From Bifidobacterium merycicum DSM 6492 (lineage in GTDB: Bacteria; Actinomycetota; Actinomycetes; Actinomycetales; Bifidobacteriaceae), in assembly GCF_900129045.1 (NCBI RefSeq), contig NZ_FQTX01000001.1, forward strand, positions 124,001 to 188,000: a stretch of 64,000 bases of DNA. Direction: 5' to 3'. The position numbers were made by a program, and so were the translations under genes. Below, piece by piece: positions 17,354 through 29,923 of this stretch (its first letter is position 1; every line of letters starts with the position of its first letter). The notes under the pieces are model-generated. The model did not search any database and was not told the origin of the DNA. It was given only the letters and a program-made list of their open reading frames with translations.

Positions 17354-19036
17354 ATGTTCCCAAAGGGTATTGCGAGAATCGCGGTCTGCGTGTCCATGAT
17401 TGCGATGACGGTTTCCGCTACGGCGGTTCCCGCATATGCATTGCAGGATACCGCAATCGACGGTTCCGCGGCGCAGCATGGTTTCGCCATGCAGACGGAC
17501 AATGAACAGAACTCGGGGAAGAGCATGCCGGATAATCCGGATGCGAAGCTTCCGAATACAGTGAGCGCGAAGATCCCGGATGATTCCACCGTGGTCTCGG
17601 AGCAGCTCGCCGCCACGCCGGATGGAACCGTCAAGAACCTCGAGACAGGTGAAACGGTGACCGATACGACATTGGTCGGTACGCAGGATCAGCAGCCGGA
17701 TCCGTTGGCCAAAACGGACGGCGAATCATTCATTCCGGTCAGCGCCGAGGATGTCAAGAAGGCCGTATCGGATGCGAACGCGAATGATACCGGGGTCCGG
17801 CCGTCCGGATTTGAAAGCAACAGTTACGGCGCGCATTGGGGCACCTATAACGGTACGAAGGCTTTCTTCGATTACAAGAACAACCTGTTCGTGCAGCAGG
17901 GCAAGGGCGTGATCGATGTCTCCCAATGGCAGGGTGACATCGATTGGGCCAGGGCGAAGGCCGATGGCGTGGAAGGCGCGATCATCCGTCTTGGCTATGG
18001 ATCCGACAACGCGGCCGATTCCAAGGCGCAGCGCAACATCTCCGAATGCAAGCGACTCGGCATCCCCTTCGGCATCTACTGGTATTCCTACGCGCATGAC
18101 GCCAATGGGGCCGCCGAGGAAGGCGAGGATGTGGTCGCCAAGCTTCGGCAGTTCGGCGTGAGCTCCGGCGACCTGCAGTATCCGGTGTACTACGACCTTG
18201 AACAATGGACGTGGACCGGGCATACCCCGCCCACCGACCCGAACGTTTATAACGGCATCGCCAACAAGTGGTACGCCGCCCTCCAATCCGGCGGTTACAC
18301 GAACCTCGGTGTCTATTCCTATACCAGCTACCTGCAGGGGCCGTTGAACCATCCCGACATCCACGCCAAGACCACGTGGGTGGCGCAATACGGCGCCCGC
18401 ATGGAGTACAACGAGTTCCCGACCAATAGGCGCGGCTGGCAGTACACCAGCTCGGGTCATATCAACGGCATCAGCGGCAACGTCGACATGAGCGCCTTCG
18501 GCAACAAGGACTACGAGTCGCTTATCAACATGCTATGGGTCGTCAGGGATGAGGACATCGCGGTCGGGGCATCCGTGAACACCACGGCCAGCAGCCTTGA
18601 ATACAAGTGGCAGTCATATAACGTGAGCACCGGCACTTGGAAGACCATCGCGGACTGGACATCCGCGAATTGGGCTGGATGGTCCGATAACGCCGGAACC
18701 TACTGGCTGCATCTCGAAGTGCGCGACGCCGTTTCCAAGAAGAGCATCGGGGAGAAGACCGTCGCCTTCGCCTACGTGCCCGGAAGCAAGAGGATAAACG
18801 GAACATACGCGGCATGGCAGTCGAAGGACGTTCTGCTGGGCGTCTCGTCGAACAACCCCCAAGGCCGCTACAAGATCAAGATCTACGATGTGGACAAGAA
18901 GCAGTGGGTGGCAGGTTTCAACGGTCCGTGGGCGACATGGAAGAAGCCGGCCAAGGGCGTGTACTGGACGCATTACGAGCTGTACACATCGACCGGATAT
19001 CTGGTGGAGACGCGGACATACGCGTTCGGCGTGTGA
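17354..19036 (+). CDS. Secreted GH25 lysozyme (N-acetylmuramidase)
   Basis: Exported peptidoglycan hydrolase of 560 residues. A signal peptide covers about residues 1-30 ('IARIAVCVSMIAMTVSATAVPAYA'). A polar linker precedes the GH25 domain (about 195-390). This starts with the catalytic-face Asp in 'GVIDVSQWQGDIDW' and includes 'PVYYDLEQW', the DxE pair of the family, and ends 'NVDMSAFG'. The C-terminal 170 residues hold two aromatic-rich beta repeats ('EYKWQSYNVSTGTWKTIADW', 'RYKIKIYDVDKKQW') that probably bind the wall or carbohydrate. No sortase motif is seen. ATG 17354 follows AGAGG. It probably remodels the cell's own wall, but a competitive role is possible. Confidence 0.9.
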   Translation: MFPKGIARIAVCVSMIAMTVSATAVPAYALQDTAIDGSAAQHGFAMQTDNEQNSGKSMPDNPDAKLPNTVSAKIPDDSTVVSEQLAATPDGTVKNLETGETVTDTTLVGTQDQQPDPLAKTDGESFIPVSAEDVKKAVSDANANDTGVRPSGFESNSYGAHWGTYNGTKAFFDYKNNLFVQQGKGVIDVSQWQGDIDWARAKADGVEGAIIRLGYGSDNAADSKAQRNISECKRLGIPFGIYWYSYAHDANGAAEEGEDVVAKLRQFGVSSGDLQYPVYYDLEQWTWTGHTPPTDPNVYNGIANKWYAALQSGGYTNLGVYSYTSYLQGPLNHPDIHAKTTWVAQYGARMEYNEFPTNRRGWQYTSSGHINGISGNVDMSAFGNKDYESLINMLWVVRDEDIAVGASVNTTASSLEYKWQSYNVSTGTWKTIADWTSANWAGWSDNAGTYWLHLEVRDAVSKKSIGEKTVAFAYVPGSKRINGTYAAWQSKDVLLGVSSNNPQGRYKIKIYDVDKKQWVAGFNGPWATWKKPAKGVYWTHYELYTSTGYLVETRTYAFGV

Positions 19037-19059
19037 TAGTTCCCACTCCGTATGCGTTG

Positions 19060-19111
19060 ATACGAGTCGGGCCTTCGCATTGCACTGCCAATGCGAAGGC
19101 CCGACTCGTAT
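19060..19111. terminator. Very long perfect hairpin between GH25 and rmlA
   Basis: A perfect 22-bp stem (19060-19081 with 19090-19111) with an 8-base loop lies between the convergent ends of the GH25 lysozyme and rmlA genes. It probably ends transcription from both sides. Confidence 0.8.
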
Positions 19112-19125
19112 ATCGATGAGAAGAA

Positions 19126-20034
19126 TTACTTCATCAATTGCGGATCATCGTCAGGGTGGGAGATGATCTTGTGATCGGCCACATCCTTGAGATGCTTGCC
19201 GTACGGCGACTTTCCGTACTTGGTGGCGGCCTCCATGAGCTGTTCGGTGGTGATCCACCCGTTCTCGAAGGCGATCTCCTCGGCCACCGCGATCGGCAGA
19301 CCCTGCGCCCGCTGGATGGTACGGACGAATTCACCCGCCTCGAACAGGGAATCCATGGTTCCCGTGTCAAGCCAGGCATAACCGCGTCCCAGCGTCTGCA
19401 CGTTGAGACTGCCGTCCTCCAGATACATCTTGTTCAGATCCGTGATCTCAAGTTCACCACGGGCGGAGGGCTTGACCTGCTTGGCGAATTCGGTGACTCG
19501 TGCATCGTAGAAGTAGAGTCCGGTCACGGCGTAGTTGCTCTTCGGGTGCTGCGGCTTCTCGACAATCGACACGGCCTTGTGGTTGTCATCGAATTCGACG
19601 ACGCCATAGCGTTCGGGGTCATCGACGTAATAGCCGAAAACGGTGGCACCGCGTTCGGCCGACGCCGCTTTGCGCAGCGTCTTGCCGAGACCGTTGCCGT
19701 AGAAGATATTGTCGCCGAGGACCAAAGCGCACGGTTCGCCTGCGATGAACTCCTCGCCGATGATGAAGGCCTGCGCCAGACCATCCGGCGACGGCTGCAC
19801 CTTGTAGCTGAAGTTTACGCCGTACTGGCTGCCGTCTCCGAGGAGACGCTGGAAATTGGGCAGATCCTTCGGGGTGCTGATGATCAGGATGTCACGAATC
19901 CCCGCCATCATCAGCACGCTGAGCGGATAGTAGATCATCGGCTTGTCGTAGATGGGCAGCAGCTGCTTCGACGTGACCGTGGTCAACGGGTACAGCCTGG
20001 TGCCCGAACCTCCTGCGAGGATGATGCCTTTCAT
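19126..20034 (-). CDS. rmlA: Glucose-1-phosphate thymidylyltransferase RmlA
   Basis: Makes dTDP-glucose from glucose 1-phosphate and dTTP, first step of dTDP-L-rhamnose synthesis. The 302-residue protein starts '[18 protein letters not shown]', the nucleotide-binding loop of the family, and contains '[22 protein letters not shown]', '[10 protein letters not shown]' and '[20 protein letters not shown]'. ATG 20034 overlaps the stop of the rmlCD gene (ATGA), so translation is coupled. Confidence 0.95.
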   Translation of the reverse strand: MKGIILAGGSGTRLYPLTTVTSKQLLPIYDKPMIYYPLSVLMMAGIRDILIISTPKDLPNFQRLLGDGSQYGVNFSYKVQPSPDGLAQAFIIGEEFIAGEPCALVLGDNIFYGNGLGKTLRKAASAERGATVFGYYVDDPERYGVVEFDDNHKAVSIVEKPQHPKSNYAVTGLYFYDARVTEFAKQVKPSARGELEITDLNKMYLEDGSLNVQTLGRGYAWLDTGTMDSLFEAGEFVRTIQRAQGLPIAVAEEIAFENGWITTEQLMEAATKYGKSPYGKHLKDVADHKIISHPDDDPQLMK

Positions 20035-21452
20035 TGTGCGAGCTCTTTCTGAAGGTAACGGTGAAGGGTTTCCTCCCAATCGACCGGGTGGTATCCGGTC
20101 GACTCCAATTTGCTCAGGTCAAGGGAGCAATTGTGGGGACGGGGGGCGGCGTTATTCTCACGGGCGTATTCCTCGACGGAATTGGCCGTGAGCTTGGAGG
20201 TGTCGGCATCGGCGGCGTCATAGACGATCCTCGCGATGTCGTACCAGCTGGCGACACGGCCGGAACCGGTCATGTTGTAGGTTCCGTAGGGCGCGCTGGT
20301 CGACAGAAGGTGGAAGATGGCGTTCGCCATGTCGAAGGTGAAGGTCAGGCGGCCGAACTGGTCACGGGGCGCTTCCGCAGGTTCCCCAGACCGGGCGAGG
20401 CTCAACATGCGGGTCACGAAATTGCGTCCTTCGCCGATGACCCAGCTGGAGCGCAACAGGTAGTGCTGGGGGACGTTCTCGATGAGCGCGTCGCCCGCCG
20501 CCTTGGTCTGGCCGTAAACGCCCAAGGGGGCGAATCCCTCGTCTTCCTTATGGAATTCGAGTTCGCCGTCGAAAACGTAGTCGCTGGAGATATGGACCAG
20601 CGTGATCTTATGATCCGTGGCGACCTTGGCGAGGTTCTTCACGCCCTGCACGTTCGTGCGCCATGCGGTCTTCCGGCCTTCGGTGGTTTCGGCGGCGTCG
20701 ACGGAGGTGAATGCCGCGGCGTTGATGATGGTACCGTACAGATCCCAGTCGATGCCGTCGAACGCCTTCTCATCCGCGATATCGAAGGTGTCCGAGTCGT
20801 GGTATTCGAAGCCATGCAGATCATGGCTTTCCGCGTACTGCCTGATCGCCTTGCCGAGCTTGCCGTTGCATCCGAAGACCATGGTCCGCTTGGGTTCCAT
20901 GGGCTTGGCGTCCTTGAGCATCGGATGATGCAGGTCGGCCTCGCTGCGCTCGGATTCCTCCAGCGGGATCGGCCACTGGATGTTCAGCTCCGGGTCCGCG
21001 AGATTCACGAAGGTGTAGGTCTTCTTCTGCTCGAGGCTCCAATGCGCGTTGACGAGATACGTGTAGGCGGTGCCGTCCTCAAGGGCCTGGAAGCTGTTGC
21101 CCACGCCGCGCGGCACGTAAATCGCCTTGGACGGGTCGAGGCAGGTGGTGTACACCTGGCCGAAGCTTTCGCCCGGGCGCAAATCGACCCATGCGCCGAA
21201 CACGGCACCGGTGGCGATGCTGATGTACTTATCCCACGGCTCGGCGTGGATACCGCGGGTCACGCCCTTCTTCGCGTTGAACGAGATGTTGTTCTGCACC
21301 GGTCCGAAATCGGGCAAGCCCAGCGCGGTCATCTTCGCGCGCTGCCAGTTCTCCTTGAACCAGCCGCGGTTGTCGCCGTGCACCGGCAGATCGAACACGA
21401 TGAGGCCGGGGATGTTCGTCCTTTCGACCTTCAGTTCCTTCTCAAAATCCAT
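20031..21452 (-). CDS. rmlCD: Fused dTDP-4-keto-rhamnose 3,5-epimerase / reductase (RmlC-RmlD)
   Basis: Bifunctional protein of 473 residues. Residues 1-185 are an RmlC cupin: '[16 protein letters not shown]', '[31 protein letters not shown]' with the catalytic His, and '[21 protein letters not shown]'. Residues 190-473 are an RmlD Rossmann reductase: '[14 protein letters not shown]', '[14 protein letters not shown]', and the YxxxK-type '[12 protein letters not shown]'. Together they convert dTDP-4-keto-6-deoxyglucose to dTDP-L-rhamnose. The fusion reads through without a gap. It is followed by rmlA (4-base overlap), and rmlB lies 93 bases upstream. Confidence 0.93.
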   Translation of the reverse strand: MDFEKELKVERTNIPGLIVFDLPVHGDNRGWFKENWQRAKMTALGLPDFGPVQNNISFNAKKGVTRGIHAEPWDKYISIATGAVFGAWVDLRPGESFGQVYTTCLDPSKAIYVPRGVGNSFQALEDGTAYTYLVNAHWSLEQKKTYTFVNLADPELNIQWPIPLEESERSEADLHHPMLKDAKPMEPKRTMVFGCNGKLGKAIRQYAESHDLHGFEYHDSDTFDIADEKAFDGIDWDLYGTIINAAAFTSVDAAETTEGRKTAWRTNVQGVKNLAKVATDHKITLVHISSDYVFDGELEFHKEDEGFAPLGVYGQTKAAGDALIENVPQHYLLRSSWVIGEGRNFVTRMLSLARSGEPAEAPRDQFGRLTFTFDMANAIFHLLSTSAPYGTYNMTGSGRVASWYDIARIVYDAADADTSKLTANSVEEYARENNAAPRPHNCSLDLSKLESTGYHPVDWEETLHRYLQKELAQ

Positions 21453-21545
21453 GAGTCCTATTCCTTGATAGACATCCGAAACGTTTCCAGCCCGTCCAGG
21501 CGGACCATCCTTCGCCCTCCGGTTGCAGCTGGAAGGCGAGAAGCG

Positions 21546-23508
<1,963 letters not shown>

Positions 23509-23512
<4 letters not shown>

Positions 23513-25179
23513 CGAAAGCGGTTGGGCAAATCAAGCAGATGACATGTACAGAGGCAACGGAAGCGGAGGCGATTGAAAAGCCCGGCGTCGAAAACGTCGC
23601 CGAGGGGGAGAAAAGGAAAGCGGACGCGTGCACCCTGCCGCTGAGGAACAAGTATTCCCTGCGTGGTTTCATGCGATATCTGCAGGGCAATCCTTGGGAT
23701 GTGGCGGCAAGCATATTCTTCCTGCTTCTGGGGTACGAGCTGAAGATGTTCGGCGATTCGTATTCCATCGACACCGAAGCCATGATGCAGGCGCAAGGCA
23801 GCCTGTACCAATCCTGGATCGAGCTTGAACGCTTCGGACTGCTGTACTTGAAGAAGGCTCTGGGACTGTACTGGTATAACAATGCCGTGGCCTCGTTCCT
23901 GTCCGCTGTGTGTCTGTTGGCCGCGGCCCTGCTGTGGGCTTATCTGCTCGCCGAGGTGAATAATCTACGGGGGAGAATGCATCCCGCGTTCTTCGCCGTG
24001 CCGTTCGTCACATCGCCCGTTCTGGCCGAAATGGTCGGTTTCACCCTGACTGGACCGGAAATCGGCATGGCCTTGGGCCTTGTTGCGACATCCCTGATGA
24101 TGTTGCTGAACTGCATGGCATACAGGAAATGGTGGTTGGGGATTCTCTCGCTGTTCGTGGCCGCAGCTGGGTTCACGCTGTATCTGGCCATGGTGACCGT
24201 TTTCGTCGCCGGCTTCGCCATGGTGTTCCTGATGCTGTTCTGGGATGCGCATCACGAGTATAAGCTGGGTCGGCGCATCGGCTTCATCGCTGTTGGCGCC
24301 GTCGCGTTCGTCATGTCATATCTGTTGTATGTGGCCTGCAATGCGGCCGCCCTCGCCATGCATCACACGACGACGAACCCTTATATCAGTGAGCAATCCA
24401 GGTGGGGCAAGGATTCCACATCCTCCATCATCCAGACGATTCGGGACCATGCCCAGTCGTTGTACTCCGGCGAAGGCATATATTATGCCGGGATCTTCTC
24501 CGTGCTGCTTGTGCTGTTCGTCGCGACCATGCTGGTCGCCGTGATCCGCCGTCACACCGATGTGCTCGCGCTGCTTGTAGCGCTGTGCCTGTGCGCTTCG
24601 CCGATGATGATGAGCCTCATTCTGGGAAGCAAGCCTTCGGTGCGGACGGAACTGTCGTATCCGCTGATGCTGGCTTTCGTGGTCGCCTTCCTCGCCGTTC
24701 AGGTCTTCGGCATATTCGACAGGAAGCGCACCGTCAAAACAGTGGCGGCCCTTCTGGTGCTGGCGCTTGGCTGGAGCCAAGGGCTTATCGTGAACCGCAT
24801 CTTCTACACGGAGTCGATCAACCACCAGCAGGACATGGAACTGGCGCAGGATATCAGGACACGCATTGATGATCTGGGCATCACCGACCAATCCAAGAAG
24901 ACACTGGTATTCCTCAACTACCACAAGTCCGCATGCAACAAGGATTGCTATACGTCCGATCAGCTGGGCCTTGTCGGACGTTCCCTGTTCGAGGTGACGG
25001 TCTCGCCCAAGCAGGGAACATTCGTGAAGACGAACTTCCTGAACATCACGGGCACCAACTTCCAGCAGGCAAGCGAGAAGCAGCTTGAACGGGCGGAGAA
25101 GATAGGCGAGTCGATGCCGCATTGGCCGGCACGTGGAAGCGTCATCCAGAAGGGTGATCTCGTCATCGTCAAATTCTGA
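23509..25179 (+). CDS. GtrII-like polytopic membrane glycosyltransferase
   Basis: Membrane protein of 556 residues with about ten to twelve hydrophobic helices between residues 60 and 430 and a soluble C-terminal part of about 120 residues. The arrangement and the acidic motif after the first helix ('YELKMFGDSYSIDTEAMM') resemble the Glucos_trans_II (GtrII) family, which adds sugars to surface polymers on the outside of the membrane using lipid-linked donors. The first 40 residues are charged and variable. GTG 23509 overlaps the previous stop; ATG 23539 ('MTCTEATEAEA') is a possible alternative. The coupled epimerase may supply its sugar (inference). Confidence 0.65.
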
Positions 25180-25344
25180 CTTGCGGCGTCCCGAACGCCA
25201 CCCAGACGAACGACATTATCGGGCCATGCTGGTCATCGTTGCGCAGACCGTTCCGCGGCGAAGACAGCATGGCCCGTTGCCGTATGATTCCTGATGGATG
25301 AGATATGGTGCATGCGCGGCGGTTCGGCTGCGCATGCCTATGCA

Positions 25345-25384
25345 AAAAGGCCGTCCAACCGATGATTCGGCAGGACGACCTTTT
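25345..25384. terminator. Bidirectional terminator between the GtrII-like and acyltransferase genes
   Basis: AAAAGGCCGTCC pairs with GGACGACCTTTT (one mismatch) around an inner CCGA-TGAT-TCGG stem. A/T runs at both ends suit termination in both directions. Confidence 0.8.
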
Positions 25385-25413
25385 ACGCTGATACGGCCAG
25401 TGCCGGAGAGGAA

Positions 25414-26496
25414 TCACTTGGCTTTGCGGAACATCATACGCACGTAGGCGATGGTCGCCTTCTCCAACTTGAATAGGCCAATGGACAAGGCCATGATGAT
25501 CATGAAATCAACGACGAACAGCAGGTAGCCGTCAGCGGTCGAAAGAGCCGAGGAGTCAACAATCGTGAACACTTGGGCGATCAGCACGTGGTGCACCAGG
25601 AAAATCGGATACGAGTACCTTGAAACGGATTTCACCGGCACCCGGACAGGCTGCACGTCAAGCCAACGCGCGGCATAGACGATGACGAGGAACGCGCAGA
25701 TGCCGACCACCGTCACGCCCAGCGAATCCCTCAGCAGCGGATGGATCTCCTGAACGACGAGCACCAGCAGGGACGCGATGGCGGCGGCCACGGGTACCTT
25801 TTTGATGTATTGGATGAAGTACATACCGAACAGGAGTTCGGGCAGACGCATGGTGAGCAGCAGATCGGGGGACAGGCCGAACGGCCTCGGCTGGAAGTAC
25901 AGCGTTACCGCATACAGGATCACGGCGATGACGCCGATGATCACGGGGTGCTTTTTCACGCCATACCGCAGCAGCGGGAACACGACATAGAAAACAAGGA
26001 TGAAGCCCAGGAACCACTCACCGAGCGTGTAGAACGTGGGGAGGGAGGTGTTCGCCACCAATCCGTCCACGCCGAGCACGGAGAAAATCAACGACCATTT
26101 CGGCGCGGAGGCGAATATATGCCCGCCGTTCCTCAGGAACAGGAAGGCATTGGCGAGGATGAACGCGATCCAGAACATCGGGTATATGCCGATGAACCGC
26201 TTGTAGTAGAACCTACGGTAATCCAGCTTCTCCGACTGCCCATACGTGTACATCAGGGCCGCGCCCGAGATGATGAGGAACAGCGATACGCCGAATCCTC
26301 CGATATAAATGCCGAACGGTTCGTACGCGAACACCGAGTGACCGATCATATACGGATTGTTGAAATGCGTGATGACGATGATGATCGCGGCGAGCGCGCG
26401 TACGAGATCCAGATAGAAGAGGCGTGGTCGCTTATGCGGCGTGCCCTGCGTGGTGGGTACGGTATTCCCGGAGGTAACGCTGTTCGTCTCGCTCAT
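25414..26496 (-). CDS. Acyltransferase family 3 membrane protein
   Basis: O-acyltransferase-like membrane protein of 360 residues with about ten helices. The family signature is at the start: 'LFYLDLVRALAAIIIVITHF' with the His, then 'FGVSLFLIISGAALMYTYG' and 'RFYYKRFIGIYPMFWIAF'. Such proteins move acyl groups (often acetyl) onto exported carbohydrates. It is last in the leftward polysaccharide run and its ATG overlaps the stop of the RgpF gene (ATGA). The specific acceptor is unknown. Confidence 0.85.
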   Translation of the reverse strand: MSETNSVTSGNTVPTTQGTPHKRPRLFYLDLVRALAAIIIVITHFNNPYMIGHSVFAYEPFGIYIGGFGVSLFLIISGAALMYTYGQSEKLDYRRFYYKRFIGIYPMFWIAFILANAFLFLRNGGHIFASAPKWSLIFSVLGVDGLVANTSLPTFYTLGEWFLGFILVFYVVFPLLRYGVKKHPVIIGVIAVILYAVTLYFQPRPFGLSPDLLLTMRLPELLFGMYFIQYIKKVPVAAAIASLLVLVVQEIHPLLRDSLGVTVVGICAFLVIVYAARWLDVQPVRVPVKSVSRYSYPIFLVHHVLIAQVFTIVDSSALSTADGYLLFVVDFMIIMALSIGLFKLEKATIAYVRMMFRKAK

Positions 26497-28439
26497 GTGC
26501 GGTCTTTCGTCAGGTGGCCGTTCTTATTGGCGAATCTCGCCTGATAGGTGCGCGGGTGCCGGATATGACGGTATGCGTTCAGCACCTTGGCGCCGGCATG
26601 GAACGCGAATGGAGTACGTACGAGTATACGCTTGAACCACAGAACGATGGCGGCGCGCAGCGAGAAGCCTCTGGGAATGTTGAGACAGGTGCCGAACAGG
26701 GTGGCATCGAGATAAGGGGCAGTGCTGCCGGCGAGCTTCTGCACGTCATAGGAGAGGTTCGTGAGCTCGATGCGGGCGAAACGGTCGGAATAGATGTACC
26801 CGGTGTAGAAGCCGTTCGCTTGGGGTACGTAACCGTAGGCGCGTTCGATGAAATGCAGCATGGAACCGTCGATCTTGTTCGGCTCCGGCGGGAAATCCTC
26901 ATACTTCCAGTTGATGTCGAACAGTTGGTGCAGAGCCTGCGGGCGGAACCAGAACATGGTTCCCATCGGCGCGATCGGCTCCTTGTTCGGATCCAGCGGG
27001 ACCTTGACACCGAGCGTCTCGTTCAGCATCTTCTTGGTGCCCTCGTAGTTCGGGCCCCAAAGGCTGGCGAAATTGCCGAAGTAATCGGCGTGGTCAGGCG
27101 GTGTCGGAGCGAGCACACCGGCATGCGGGTCGTGCTCGAAGTGGTTGATGATATTGGTCACCAACGCCTTGCTGCCGAGGATGTTCTCGAAGCATTTGTA
27201 GGCGAAGCCGTCGCCGATGCTGTACGGCGAAAGCTGGGTGACCTTCTTGTCGTGCGCGAAGCAGACGTAATCGTACTTCAGGCAGTCCTTGCCTGCTCCG
27301 ACCAGCAGGGCGCTGACGTCGCGGCCGCGGTTCTGGATCACCCGCACATCGACGTTGTAGGGCAGGTCCTTGCAACGTTCGCGTACCAGCTGCGCGTTCT
27401 CCTCTGAACCGACGGTGAGGATGAAATCGCATCCCTCCGGCATGGACTTGGCGTATTCCAACGTCTTGTCAAGCAGATCCATGTAGTAAAGGTGCATGAT
27501 GAGCGCCACACGCCTGTGCTCCGGAAGAGGGGAGGGGGTGCTGTCGGACAGCACGAAATCGAGATGCAGGTTCTTGACCAGATCCGCGAGGTTCATGGTT
27601 CGCAGCGCGTTCTGCCAAATCAGGTTGACATCATAATCGGTATGGTCGCGCAGGTATTCAAACAAATCCAGCGCGGCATTGCCGACCGACTGGTTCATGG
27701 TATCCATGTAGTCATGGAAGAACGAGCGGCGTTTGAAGATCGGGCAACGCTTCTCCGCGATCAGCGTCTTCGCGGCGAACGTGATAGGGCTGTATGTGAA
27801 GTTCTCCAGATCGTCGGTGTTGACGTAGACGTCCCACTTGAAGCCCTGATCGGCGAAACGTTTGGTGAACAGCGATTCGTGCAGGCCGACGGAATCGTAG
27901 TAGCTTTCGATGGGAGGCATGTTGTCCCAGTAATCCTGGAACGCCTTGCTGGTGATCAGGCTGCGGCGGTACGCGTGGAAATGGGATTGGATATGCTCCG
28001 GCAGGTAGCCGAAGGGGCTGCGGCCGAACGGATCCTGCGGCACCTTGTGGAATTTGGTGATGCCCCAGAAGTCCAGATCGCGCTGGTCCATCGCCTCGAA
28101 CATTTCGGAGAACGGGTAGACCGGGCCCATGATGGTCGCGTTGAACAGCACGACTTCATCGAAGTGTGCCAGATTCTCCCAGCCATGGGATTCCATGGCC
28201 GTCTTGTAAGCCCATACGTCGAAGCCCTTGTTCGGGCGGACGATGAGATTATTAGTGTACGGGGACAATTTCGCCTTGCCCTCGGCGTTGAGCTTTCCGT
28301 TGCAGACGATCGTCATTTCGGAGAAATGCGGTTTGAACCCGTCGAGCAGTGTGGTGACGTAATCGTCTACGACGCCCTCGGCGTCGTAGAAGAAGAAAAT
28401 TCCAAGACGGTTCACTGAAGACTCATCCTGTAATCGCAT
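26493..28439 (-). CDS. Rhamnan synthesis protein F (RgpF)-like glycosyltransferase
   Basis: Protein of 648 residues matching the rhamnan synthesis F family. The N-terminal part has 'LGIFFFYDAEGVVDDYVTTLLDGFKPHFSEMTIVCNGKL' and 'NKGFDVWAYKTAMESHGW'. The second half has 'VALIMHLYYMDLLDKTLEYAKSMPEGCDFILTV', 'VRVIQNRGRDVSALLVGAGKDCLKYDYVCFAHDKK' and 'PMGTMFWFRPQALHQLF'. Family members add rhamnose in streptococcal rhamnan and similar wall polymers. With rml genes nearby this strongly suggests a rhamnose-containing polysaccharide. ATG 28439 follows a stretch of about 100 bases without genes. Confidence 0.88.
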   Translation of the reverse strand: MRLQDESSVNRLGIFFFYDAEGVVDDYVTTLLDGFKPHFSEMTIVCNGKLNAEGKAKLSPYTNNLIVRPNKGFDVWAYKTAMESHGWENLAHFDEVVLFNATIMGPVYPFSEMFEAMDQRDLDFWGITKFHKVPQDPFGRSPFGYLPEHIQSHFHAYRRSLITSKAFQDYWDNMPPIESYYDSVGLHESLFTKRFADQGFKWDVYVNTDDLENFTYSPITFAAKTLIAEKRCPIFKRRSFFHDYMDTMNQSVGNAALDLFEYLRDHTDYDVNLIWQNALRTMNLADLVKNLHLDFVLSDSTPSPLPEHRRVALIMHLYYMDLLDKTLEYAKSMPEGCDFILTVGSEENAQLVRERCKDLPYNVDVRVIQNRGRDVSALLVGAGKDCLKYDYVCFAHDKKVTQLSPYSIGDGFAYKCFENILGSKALVTNIINHFEHDPHAGVLAPTPPDHADYFGNFASLWGPNYEGTKKMLNETLGVKVPLDPNKEPIAPMGTMFWFRPQALHQLFDINWKYEDFPPEPNKIDGSMLHFIERAYGYVPQANGFYTGYIYSDRFARIELTNLSYDVQKLAGSTAPYLDATLFGTCLNIPRGFSLRAAIVLWFKRILVRTPFAFHAGAKVLNAYRHIRHPRTYQARFANKNGHLTKDRT

Positions 28440-28540
28440 GATAGTAGAATCCTTCTTTCCTCATCGTGAGTCAGCGCTCCCCCGAAAGGCGGATGATTCT
28501 TCCATCATCGTCCGGGTTCTCGGGAGTATCGGTGAAATTC

Positions 28541-29911
28541 CTATTTTCTGTGGGTCAGTCTCGATTTGGTGTTGTTCAACTTGTAATCTAACGTTTCCGT
28601 CATTTCTTGTTGAAGCTTGTCATTCTCCTGCTGCAGATATTCGCTGCGTCCCTTGAAAATTTCTACGAATCTCAGATTCGTGTCAAGAGCCTCGGTAAGC
28701 TCTTTGACACGTTTCCGGAGTCCCTCGCATTCGTAGGCGTAGGTGAAGAACAGGAATGCCATGTCCGAGAATTGCGACGCCTGGGTGGTGGGATTCGGGT
28801 GCAGGCATTCGCCTTTGTCCAATACGGAGACGATGGTGTCGAAATGCTGTTTGATGGCATCCAGTATTTCCGTGAAATCGACGGGCCGCTGCTGCTTCAG
28901 CGCCAGATCAACCGTCCGCGCGAGCTGGGATCCATCGGTCACGTAATAGTCACCCAGGCCAAGCGTGTTGTACAAGTCGTGGGTCTTTTTCGTCTGCTGG
29001 TAGTCGAAGCTGACGACCTTTCTGCCGTACACCGATGCGGTAACGGTGCCATGCAGGCTTGTGCCCACGTACATCGCGCAGCCGGACAGTACCGCGATGA
29101 TCTGGAACAACGACAGTGGCGACTCGGGCATGCGGAACCTGCCGCCGGAACGGTCCCTGATCGCGGCGAGTTTCGCATCATCCCCATGCGTATAGGCGAG
29201 CGGCAGCAGATAGACGGCGTAACCCTTGTCGTGGAGGCCGTTGAGCGCGTTGAAGGCGGCGTCCTCGTCCTCCTTGGAAATGAAACGATTGCAATGGAAA
29301 ACGACATACTTGCCCTCGTCCAGCTGCAAATCGCCCCTCATCCTTGCGAGATCGGCCGGCGCGGCGAGCGAGCCGAGCGCGAAACCGGTGTCGGGAATCT
29401 GATGGATCCGTTCGGCGGGAACGCCGCAACGCTGAAGAACCTCCTTGGAGAAGGTGTTCCTCACGCTGATATAGTCGATGTTCGAGAACAGGAAGTTCGC
29501 GCACTGACGCTCGATGTCGTAATCGTAGGGGATGCCCGGGGCATTCCAGATGAGCGGCACATTGTATTTCAGCTTCATCATGAACGGAACGATCCAGACC
29601 TTATCCATGGGATAGTCCCTGAACGAGTCGCGGGAGAACGAGTACTTCTGCTGGTACCTGTGCCAGTGGATGATCTCGCCCCCGCCTACGATAATCGCAC
29701 GGAACGGCTGCTCCTGATGCATGCGCTCCATATCATCCAACGAGTGGATATGGGAATCCTCGACAAAGCATTCCCGCGCATCGGAAGGAGAGAACAGCAC
29801 GACCTCGTAATCGCAGCCGCGCTTGCGAAGCTCGTTCCTGACGATAAGCGGGAACAGATGATCCCCATAATTGGGGATATCGAACACACCGCAGAGGGCT
29901 ATTCTTTCCAT
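28541..29911 (-). CDS. Polysaccharide pyruvyl transferase family protein
   Basis: Cytoplasmic protein of 456 residues. The core (about 1-340) starts 'MERIALCGVFDIPNYGDHLFPLIV', has 'AIIVGGGEIIHWHRY', and ends with the donor-site motif 'MYVGTSLHGTVTASVYGRKVVSFDY' typical of PF04230. The family transfers pyruvate from PEP as a ketal onto glycan residues, although some members do other transfers. The last 70 residues form a probable coiled coil ('EGLRKRVKELTEALDTNLRFVEIFKGRSEYLQQENDKLQQEM') that may hold it to another component. It lies 12 bases from the upstream ATPase gene in the same operon. Confidence 0.85.
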   Translation of the reverse strand: MERIALCGVFDIPNYGDHLFPLIVRNELRKRGCDYEVVLFSPSDARECFVEDSHIHSLDDMERMHQEQPFRAIIVGGGEIIHWHRYQQKYSFSRDSFRDYPMDKVWIVPFMMKLKYNVPLIWNAPGIPYDYDIERQCANFLFSNIDYISVRNTFSKEVLQRCGVPAERIHQIPDTGFALGSLAAPADLARMRGDLQLDEGKYVVFHCNRFISKEDEDAAFNALNGLHDKGYAVYLLPLAYTHGDDAKLAAIRDRSGGRFRMPESPLSLFQIIAVLSGCAMYVGTSLHGTVTASVYGRKVVSFDYQQTKKTHDLYNTLGLGDYYVTDGSQLARTVDLALKQQRPVDFTEILDAIKQHFDTIVSVLDKGECLHPNPTTQASQFSDMAFLFFTYAYECEGLRKRVKELTEALDTNLRFVEIFKGRSEYLQQENDKLQQEMTETLDYKLNNTKSRLTHRK

Positions 29912-29923
29912 GCAGTTCCTTCG

